Assembly: GCA_010015745.1 (NCBI GenBank) | Contig: ML978180.1 | Coordinates: 1 to 64,000 of the forward strand | Direction: 5' to 3' | DNA from: Setomelanomma holmii | Lineage: Eukaryota > Ascomycota > Dothideomycetes > Pleosporales > Phaeosphaeriaceae | DNA: 64,000 nt | Part shown: piece by piece, positions 56,840-64,000 of the stretch | Layout of the letters: the number at the start of each line of letters is the position of its first letter | Position numbering within the stretch: position 1 is the first letter of the stretch | Translations under genes and position numbers: made by a program | The notes under the pieces: generated by a model | What the model was told of the DNA's origin: nothing | What the model saw: only the letters and a program-made list of their open reading frames with translations | The model's database searches: none

Positions 56840-59371
56840 ATGCCAGCGTCCAAGAAGACCCGAAAGGCCTCTCGGCCATCCTTGACCGCTGAACAGGCTC
56901 CCGACCTTAGCATCACCGCCGACGATCAAGTATACCTGCACGCAGCCGGTTACAACGAGTCGCCGGATCGCGGCCTGATACACAGCTTTGCGCGCTTTCG
57001 CTCATCACCATTGGACTTCATTCGTGAAGTGTCGCTTCACTTCTCAGGCACAGGATGGCGGTCGTTCGACGACCACATAGGCCAGCCAGAGTTCTACTCA
57101 GGGTTCAGCGAAGACATGAAGAATCGAGTCCTGAGCAGTCCAATGCTTGTCGCAAAAGTCCGAGAGCTTGCGACGAAGAGAGTGGAGGTTGAGGCGAAGG
57201 AAGGACTGCTCGGAGAAGATGCGCAGAATGAAAACGGGGTGGGTGAGAAGGACAGGAGCGCGAAGAGGAGACTGCAGATTGAGGAGTCGCTCATGGAAGT
57301 CAGCGAGGGCTGGACAGATAACATGATCTGCAAGATGGAGAGCAAGGGCTTCATACGAGGCGCATACTACTTCGCCACGCAGCTACTGACAAGAGCATAC
57401 CACCAGGGCGTACACGTGTCAAGCGAAGAGGTACTAAGGCTGCGTGCAGTCGCAGAGAAGGCGGCCAAGGACAAGCATTCGATCATCTTCCTTCCGTGCC
57501 ATCGGTCTCACGTCGATTATGTTTCACTACAAATCATCTGCTATCGGCTCGGGCTTGCATTGCCAACCGTGGTCGCAGGAGACAACCTCAACTTTCCCGT
57601 CGTCGGATCTTTTCTACAGCACGCCGGTGCTATGTGGATTCGAAGGAGTTTCGGAGAGGACCAATTATACATTACGCTGGTTCAAGCGTACATTGACACA
57701 CTACTGCAGTGCGGATACAACCTGGAGTGCTTCGTCGAAGGCGGGCGAAGCAGAACGGGCAAACTGCTGCCACCGAAGTTTGGTATTTTGAGCTACATGC
57801 TGGACTCTATTGCAAGCGGGAGGGTCGAAGACGCGATAATATGCCCCGTGTCGACACAGTACGACAAGGTCATCGAAGTGGACTCCTACATCAGCGAACT
57901 ACTCGGTCAACCGAAGCCGAAGGAAAACCTGATGGACTTTCTTTCGGCATCATCTGTTCTCTCATTGAAGCTCGGACGCGTAGACGTGCGGTTCCACGAG
58001 CCATGGTCACTGCGCACCTTTATCGACCAGCAGCGCGAGCGAATTAGCAAACTCCCGCAACAGTTGGATACCAAAGAAGATCGGTTGCGGTTATTGCGAA
58101 CACTAGGCTACAAGGTACTCTCGGAGATCAACGATGTATCGGTCGTTATGCCGACTGCGCTGGTCGGAACTGTGTTGCTGACTCTACGAGGAAGAGGCGT
58201 TGGCAAATCAGAATTGATCAGAAGAGTAGAATGGCTTTCTGATCGCGTGCGGGCACAGGGTGGTAGAGTCGCTCACTTTGGCAACCTGCCCACAAGCATA
58301 GTGGTAGATCGAGCACTCGAGGTGCTTGGTCCAGGGCTTGTCGGGCTAGTTCCCGGCTTGCCCGAAGACACCTTCTACGCTGTTGATCGGTACGTACAAT
58401 TCGTAAGCTTATCCCGCAGCAGCGCTAATCGAAGCGATAGATTCCAACTATCTTTCTATCGCAACATGACCATCCATCTCTTCGTCCTCCAATCCCTCGT
58501 GTCAGCCGCCATGTACACGCACGTCAAACAAGGCGGCGGTCCCGAATACCAACGCATCTCGTACACAGACCTCCACGCCCAAGTCTCCTTTCTCTCCCAG
58601 CTCTTCCGCGGCGAATTCATCTTCCCGACCGAAGGGCTCGACCACAACTTGAACAAGACGCTCGACGGCCTGGAAGCAGACCACGTCATTAAAATCACGC
58701 GCTCTGAAAGCTTAGAAGGTACTGGTGCGATCCAGTGGATCGAGCTCAGCGACGCCGAGCGCGAAACAGGCCGCGAAAACTTTGACTTCTATTGCTTTTT
58801 AATCTGGCCGTTCATCGAGGCTGCGTGGCTCGGGGCGATGAGTTTGATGATGCTTACACCGCCATTGACAAGTCCACCTACACATACACATACCACCGCA
58901 GCGTCACCATTGCTTGATATGAAAAAGGTCCAAGACCGCGCCCAGCTCTTCGGAAAAACGCTCTACCACCAAGGCGACCTATCCTACTTCGAAGCAGTGA
59001 ATAAAGAAACGCTGAAAAACGCGTACACCCGGTTTGAAGAAGAGGGCATGATTGTGGTAACCAAGTCGAAAGACTCAAAGAGCCCGAGTATTAGGCTGGC
59101 AGAGGATTGGAGACCGGTTAGAGGGAGCACGGGTATTATAGCGGACGGACCGCTGTGGAGGTTCGCAGAGAGGATTAGTGCGAGTCGTAGGGAGGGCAAG
59201 AATAGGAGGGATGGAGCGACGGTGCAGGGGAGGGTATTCGCGTTGGCGGATGTGGTGGGAAGGGGGCTGTGGGAGGAGGGTGCTGGGGTGGGAATGGCAG
59301 TGGAGAGTGTGGCGGAGGAAGGTAAGAAGGGGAAGGCGAGGAGGAAGAGGGGAAATATGGCGAGGTTGTGA
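56840..59371 (+). CDS. PlsB/DHAPAT-type glycerone-phosphate acyltransferase with PTS1 ending
   Basis: Two exons (56840-58389 and 58441-59371; intron 58390-58440, 51 nt, in frame and free of stops) give 826 residues. Acyltransferase block I is FLPCHRSHVDYVS with His 221 and Asp 226 (HX4D); later blocks are GAMWIRRSFGE, LECFVEGGRSRTGK and IICPVSTQYDKVIE. This order and the long C-terminal extension are those of PlsB-like glycerol-3-phosphate and dihydroxyacetone-phosphate acyltransferases. No transmembrane helix is obvious. The last three residues are Ala-Arg-Leu, which fits the type 1 peroxisomal targeting rule, as the human peroxisomal DHAP acyltransferase ends in Ala-Lys-Leu. I infer a peroxisomal DHAP or glycerol-3-phosphate acyltransferase. 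The start is the first in-frame ATG. Confidence 0.85.
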   Translation: MPASKKTRKASRPSLTAEQAPDLSITADDQVYLHAAGYNESPDRGLIHSFARFRSSPLDFIREVSLHFSGTGWRSFDDHIGQPEFYSGFSEDMKNRVLSSPMLVAKVRELATKRVEVEAKEGLLGEDAQNENGVGEKDRSAKRRLQIEESLMEVSEGWTDNMICKMESKGFIRGAYYFATQLLTRAYHQGVHVSSEEVLRLRAVAEKAAKDKHSIIFLPCHRSHVDYVSLQIICYRLGLALPTVVAGDNLNFPVVGSFLQHAGAMWIRRSFGEDQLYITLVQAYIDTLLQCGYNLECFVEGGRSRTGKLLPPKFGILSYMLDSIASGRVEDAIICPVSTQYDKVIEVDSYISELLGQPKPKENLMDFLSASSVLSLKLGRVDVRFHEPWSLRTFIDQQRERISKLPQQLDTKEDRLRLLRTLGYKVLSEINDVSVVMPTALVGTVLLTLRGRGVGKSELIRRVEWLSDRVRAQGGRVAHFGNLPTSIVVDRALEVLGPGLVGLVPGLPEDTFYAVDRYVQFVSLSRSSANRSDRFQLSFYRNMTIHLFVLQSLVSAAMYTHVKQGGGPEYQRISYTDLHAQVSFLSQLFRGEFIFPTEGLDHNLNKTLDGLEADHVIKITRSESLEGTGAIQWIELSDAERETGRENFDFYCFLIWPFIEAAWLGAMSLMMLTPPLTSPPTHTHTTAASPLLDMKKVQDRAQLFGKTLYHQGDLSYFEAVNKETLKNAYTRFEEEGMIVVTKSKDSKSPSIRLAEDWRPVRGSTGIIADGPLWRFAERISASRREGKNRRDGATVQGRVFALADVVGRGLWEEGAGVGMAVESVAEEGKKGKARRKRGNMARL

Positions 59372-59842
59372 GAAATGCAAATAGCGGCAATGCAAAAGGG
59401 TATTATTGTCAAGGTCACGGTTGATTCTGTTGGAAATGCTCATGATGCTGATGCTGATGCGCTTCCGAGATGGTGGTCGCGGGCGGATGGGGCAGCTGGT
59501 GGGTGTTACCTTTGAAGGCGAGGAGAAAGAGATGGAACGACTAAAGTTCTGAAACGTGGACATACGCGAACACAAGTATAAATACATGACCACGCAAAAG
59601 GTGATCGTTATTCAATTTCTCGATTTCTTTTGATGTTAAACGTTAAGCTGATGTGCCTCGCTTACACTTCCCTCTCTGCAAAGTTCTGACCAGATTTATG
59701 CTGCCACGCATCCTTCGTCCGACACACGAGCGTAATCATGCAGCCAAATTGGCTGTACAGATCGACATCCTTCAGCAAATACTGCCTCGCTCGCGTCTTC
59801 TTTCCATGCTTAGGCTTAGGCTTGCGCTTACGCTTTCCACGC
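59372..59842. other. Convergent 3' flanks, no gene seen
   Basis: Lies between the acyltransferase and ASA1 ends. Includes a short gatgct repeat at about 59443-59460. Long minus-strand frames across 59075-59593 are antisense shadows of the acyltransferase end. Confidence 0.5.
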
Positions 59843-61696
59843 TCAGAATGCTTCCCAAAGACTAACCTTCCCATCCTTCGCACCCGCGACAACCCAGTGC
59901 TTAAGCTGCATCTGTTCTTCTCTCTGCTTCTGCAGTTTGCCTAGACCATTTCCTCGTCGTGCTACTTCGCCTTCAGCGCCATCGTGCTTTTCCAACTCTG
60001 CAGGGTCGAGAATTGTTGCGAAATCGACTGCGTACACGCCTTCCTTGTGCCACTTCAGGAAGGCGACTTCCTTGAGTGTTTTGGTGCTGTAGATCCGGAT
60101 GCGCGTGTCCCAGCCTCCTGTTGCTAGGATGCGGCCGTCGGAGCGGACGCGCAGGGATTGTTGGCCGGAGTGTTTGGTGTTGGTGGTTTTTTGGGGTGGT
60201 TGGATGGTCACTACGCGCTGGGCAGCGGGCAGAGGGTTGACCACCGGTTGTGGTGTAGCGGAAGAGAGGAGAGAGGACAAGCCTCCAGGCCGAGGTGTTG
60301 GTGTGTCAGACGCGGCGATGGACTGTTTTACGAACGAGATTGGCTCATCCCCTGAACCCGCCGTTTGTGTCTCGAGCACTGGTGATGTCTTATCAATTGA
60401 TTTGCCTGATGCTCCTTCACTGTTCAGTGGCGCTTGATCGGTCGCACAACCTTCGACATTCGAGAGCGCTGGGTTTGTGCTCTCTCTTGGAATCTCAACT
60501 TCCTCGGTCTCAGTCATTTCTGCTTCAGAGTGCTCTGCCGGAGCAGGTAGTTCTGGTATCCGATGCGCGGCGATGACGGCGTCTGCGGCTGATGTGAAGA
60601 ACATCTTTCCGTCAGGTGATGCGTCCAGTGACAAGATTGGTTGTGAATGGGGTTTACTCAGATACACAAGATCTGCTATTCTGGCAGTCGAAGATTGACC
60701 TCGAGGTAAGTTGTGCACAGCAGTAAGACCTCCTTCGTATCCAGCAAGCACAAGAATGCTCTTTGAAGCATGCTGATGAAGTATCTTTAGAGCCATGACC
60801 ATACCTATAGCAGTCAGTTCAATTATGTCTTAGTCAATTCGTGTCGATTGCGGAGCAAAGGAGATGCGGCTGCCAACTGAGCTGAATGGGCTCTGACGTA
60901 CAGACAAGACAATGGCTTACTCACCCGTGTCGACCGTGGCCACTTTCGGCACCACGAACTTCAGTTGTTCCTCTGGGAGTTGGTATACGTTGATTTTCTT
61001 GTCATCTGTTGAGGGTGTTGCAATCAGAATAGGCGCACTCCTTGGTGCCGCCGAAGTATGCGCGATATGAGAATCATCCCGTAGCACTGACACTTCCGGA
61101 AGTTGTTCCTGACACGCCGAGAAGGCGCAAAAGTTCAGCGTGTTCACGGGCAGCGTATGTAGAAGCCAAGGCTTGGGTCGCGGTGTGGCCGCATCCTCCG
61201 CCGGCAGGACGGTGGAGAGAGTGTTCTCATCTTGGACGCGAAGTTGCCATACCCTCAAGCTGTTGTCACGACCGTGGCTGGATGTACCCACTACAATTAG
61301 TATGTTTGGTCATAGACTTCAACCTTGGAGATGCGATAGAGAGAAAGCGTGCCAAGGAAACGACTTGAATGTGGCCGCATACGCAACACACCAAGCAAGA
61401 CGAAGTTAATTCAGGTGGGACAAGACGCAAACCACAGGCGAAAGTTGACGAGACACTCACGTTATTATCTTGTCATGCCCCCATTCCTCGGTACCTAGGA
61501 TGGCTGCATCGTGCGCTTTCCAAACGGCTAGTGCACGCTTCGTCTCGACCTTCCAGTACACAACCCAGCCATCTGCATCGCCAGTCAGCAGTCGACTGTT
61601 CTGACGCACGAAGCGAACGCTGTGTATCTGTCCAGTGTGCCCGCGGAGGATGTAGCTTGGCGCAGGTGGGAGTGCGGAGGATTGGCGCTCAGCCAT
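59843..61696 (-). CDS. ASA1: ASTRA-associated WD40 protein Asa1
   Basis: Three exons (61461-61696, 60925-61277, 59843-60804; introns 183 and 120 nt) give 516 residues. WD40 repeats begin at once: PSYILRGHTGQIHSVRFVRQN and SRLLTGDADGWVVYWKVETKRALAVWKAHDAAI. The first splice gives KIITHGRDNSLRVWQL, a typical Asa1 segment. Later repeats include QPILSLDASPDGKMFFTSAAD, LRVRSDGRILATGGWDTRIRIY and the end KHWVVAGAKDGKVSLWEAF. A low-complexity insert of about 130 residues lies between late repeats. Asa1 belongs to the ASTRA complex, linked to assembly and stability of PIKK kinases together with Tra1 and Tti proteins in yeast. An upstream Met at 61702 would add two residues. Confidence 0.85.
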
Positions 61697-63156
61697 GTGC
61701 ATGTGAGAGGGTGAGTTGTCGTTGACAAGCAAGGTAAGAGGAAACGAGATCGTCAAACTCGAGCCGGTGTGGACCCGCAAGGCGCCTGTCAAAGTACGAG
61801 ACTTGTCGCGATTGGGATAGAAGACGCTGCACTGGCATTGCCCACTATGCCGCGCAATCTCTGAGTGTTTGCGATGCCCATTGCCCTTTTACCAATGTTG
61901 TTCTATGTTTAGGATGCAGCTGAATGCTTGTAAGGCTGGCAGTTGGAATGGCGAACGAGAACATGTGATGGACCGCTCCTCCAAGGTAGTGCCAGAATCT
62001 TCCAGCTTGTCGCAAATCTTGATCAGGTATGCGCAGCTGAGGGGACAGCGAAACTTGAAGTTTTGCGGCTGTGGTGTATGCCACACTCAATGATGCAGGC
62101 CCACAGGTCGAAAATGGAAGCGACTGCCGAGGGCATTTAGCGTATTCGCGATTCACAGGGGTCCAAAGACCAAATTCAGGGAATGAACCATACGCATCGC
62201 ATTTCGTTGGAGCGCCTCCAAGGACCGATCGCGACCCGGGAAGGCAGATCAACTATCCTCGCCGAAGTTGATGGCATTTGTAGAGAGATCTGAGCGATCT
62301 GCGCACATCACTGCCGGTACGAGACTCGCCGGCTGCGCTTCATGACATTGGCTCCCGTACGAAGCGTATCCTTGGGCCGATGCTATCACCTAGTGCGCCC
62401 CAAACCCTGTGCAGCCCTCTTACCGTTCACAACTGTTCATATTCAGTGCATTCTTTCTGCTTTCTAAATCAATTGTTCTCAGCTGACGGGCATCGCTGCG
62501 GTTGCGCATGCTACCACGTCACTTTTACAGGCTTACGAGGTGTGGCGTCCAGCCTCCAAAAAATTCCCGGCTAGACTTTCCAGAGTTGCGTCATACGCTG
62601 CATCTGCCCAAGCCGACAAAGGCATACTTCCAATATTCCAGCTTTGCGCGACGCGCCCATTCCTTGGAGTGCTTCTATTCGGAAGTAGCTCTCCGATTGC
62701 TTACTTGCGCACGCTTACCCCGTATCGCTTTGAGAAGACGGCTCTCGATTCTGGATTCGACCCGCTTCTGCCTCCCCTCAACTGCATCCTCGACTTTGTG
62801 ACGAGATCCACCCCTGTTGAGACACCCAACCGACCTGTCTGCGCCTTTTCCTGCTCCCGCACCACAACTGCCTCTGCCCTCCCTATATACTGCGAGCGCT
62901 TGTGATCGCCAGTCCATCGATCGACCTTACATCTTTATTCCTGCTCTTAAGTCTGTCTTTCGATTCTAAGCAGTACACTGTCGGCCGCCGACTGGGATAC
63001 GCGTTCGGGCACAACGAGCCACTGCCAAAGAGCGCGTCATTCTTATAGCCGAGCCACCTCGTCCCAAGACTTTGAGTTGCGCTGGTGTGGAGGCAGTAGC
63101 CCTCCCGGGCGTGAAATTGTAGCGCATCGGCGCTCGAGGAATCATCTAGCGACAGG
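61697..63156. other. Long divergent promoter region, no gene seen
   Basis: This 1.5 kb lies between ASA1 and the Zn2Cys6 gene. Open frames at 62502-62905 and 61845-62252 are not recognised. A long 5' leader with upstream ATGs before the regulator is possible. Confidence 0.5.
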
Positions 63157-64000
63157 ATGGCGACCACCGTCACTCCCCCACCAAGTGACCCCTCACCTGG
63201 CGGAAAGCCCGCAAATACGAAGAAAAGGGAAGGCGATGCCACACCAGACGGCAAGCCAAAGCGCACGCGCACGGGATGCTTGACGTGCAGAGAGCGCCAT
63301 CTCAAGTGCGATGAGACTAAGCCGACCTGCAACAATTGCTCCAAGTCGCAGCGCGAGTGCAACTGGGGCAAGAAGCTCAACTTTCTCGACACTACCTGCG
63401 AAAGAAACGCGTACATTATACCGAAAGGTGTGGACTACTGCATCGCTTTTCAGGACGAGTCGCGGATCATTGCGGGCGAATATGTGGGAGGGCGGGAGAT
63501 GTATCCAGTGGAAGAAGCAGACGACCACATGCCCATGGGCAACAATGGCTTTGATATGGGACCGCCAGGCAGCCTGGCTCCTCCAGCACCAGCGCGCCAA
63601 CATCTTCCGCCAATACAAGGCATGGTACCGGAGCCGTATCCTCAGGCTCAGCACAACTTTGGCTATGAACACCACAGAGCACCGCAACAGCAACACAACC
63701 GAGCCCGTAAGTTCAACTGGACGTGGTGACGCAATGTATGTTGGCACGATGTCCTTGCATGCGTTCTCCCTATTCTGAGGACGTCGTGGAGGAGCTTGCA
63801 TGATTGTCTACCCGTGCAACATTATCTCTTGGCGACACGCCTGCTGACGACTTCTCAGAATCAAGTTATTCGAATCCCACTCCATCACCGTACACGATCG
63901 AGCATTCCGCGAGCCCCGCGCCAGCTCCGACACGCGATTATCTGAAGAGCCAAGAAGAAGTTCTGTACATGCAGGTGTTTGTCGAAGAGATCGGTATTTG
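63157..64000 (+). CDS. Zn2Cys6 transcription factor, 5' part (cut by window end)
   Basis: Exon 1 is 63157-63706 and exon 2 begins at 63859 (intron 152 nt) and runs off the window. The DNA-binding domain is at residues 41-68, with cysteines 41, 44, 51, 58, 61 and 68 (GCLTCRERHLKCDETKPTCNNCSKSQRECNW), the C6 binuclear zinc cluster unique to fungi, preceded by basic residues PKRTRT. After it comes FLDTTCERNAYIIPKG. The linker is rich in Pro, Gln and Gly. The visible part of exon 2 includes DYLKSQEEVLYMQVFVEEIGI, which looks like the start of the middle homology region. The regulon cannot be told from this fragment. Confidence 0.85.

Noticed and set aside
62502..62905. Plus-strand open frames upstream of the Zn2Cys6 gene as a separate gene
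   Set aside because: Two frames overlap without family features; they more likely lie in a promoter or 5' leader.
1..64000. tRNA, rRNA, CRISPR or transposon ends
   Set aside because: No cloverleaf-type box pairs, regularly spaced repeats, terminal repeats or transposase motifs were recognised by eye; weak tRNA genes could still be missed.

Overview
The window reads as nuclear DNA of a filamentous ascomycete (Pezizomycotina, most likely a dothideomycete; the class is an inference). The grounds are short GT-AG introns, mostly 45-65 nt, in nearly every gene, dense genes on both strands with intergenic gaps of 0.3-1.6 kb, and typical Pezizomycotina genes: a hybrid histidine kinase, a YVC1-type vacuolar channel with a long tail, fused pyrimidine synthesis, SUMO with a Gly-Gly-Gly-Trp end, an APSES-domain nuclear-membrane protein and a Zn2Cys6 regulator. 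There are no bacterial, phage or CRISPR features. I rebuilt exon structures by hand from splice sites and checked that phases add up; coordinates given for a CDS span its introns.

Region 1 (1-5 kb) is gene-poor and eroded. It holds a small cysteine-rich, possibly secreted protein, a broken transporter relic and a broken membrane-protein relic. Region 2 (5-20 kb) carries a soluble hybrid histidine kinase, a YVC1-like calcium channel and the multifunctional pyrimidine gene (GATase-CPSase-ATCase). The pyrimidine gene appears to have lost the vestigial dihydroorotase-like domain that fungal orthologues keep. Region 3 (20-41 kb) is a housekeeping block: NECAP-type endocytic adaptor, GILT-type thiol reductase, an atypical hexokinase, a cysteine-rich surface protein, a VAMP7/Nyv1-type R-SNARE, the RNase P subunit Pop5, an MtnX-like HAD phosphatase, the mitochondrial protein She9/Mdm33, the Fig4 phosphoinositide phosphatase, an MFS carrier, a five-exon CMC4, SUMO and a small unknown protein.

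Region 4 (41-46 kb) is a second gene-poor stretch. It has two tandem DUF7730-like copies, the first with a Trp-to-stop change, and a small secreted-protein gene with one premature stop. Region 5 (46-64 kb) is again housekeeping: a fused succinyl-CoA ligase alpha/beta-like protein without the front half of its ATP-grasp domain, a Bqt4-like APSES/membrane protein, Rho GDI, an unknown conserved-looking protein, AP-3 beta, a PlsB/DHAPAT-type acyltransferase ending in the peroxisomal signal ARL, the ASTRA subunit Asa1, and the 5' part of a Zn2Cys6 regulator cut by the window end.

I see no biosynthetic cluster, operon-like unit or transposon. Neighbouring genes share cell-biological themes (Fig4, R-SNARE, AP-3 beta and YVC1 act at the vacuole/endosome; She9, CMC4 and the CoA-ligase fusion at mitochondria), but this looks like ordinary genome mixing. 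The most unusual items are the domain-loss pyrimidine enzyme and the fused CoA-ligase protein.
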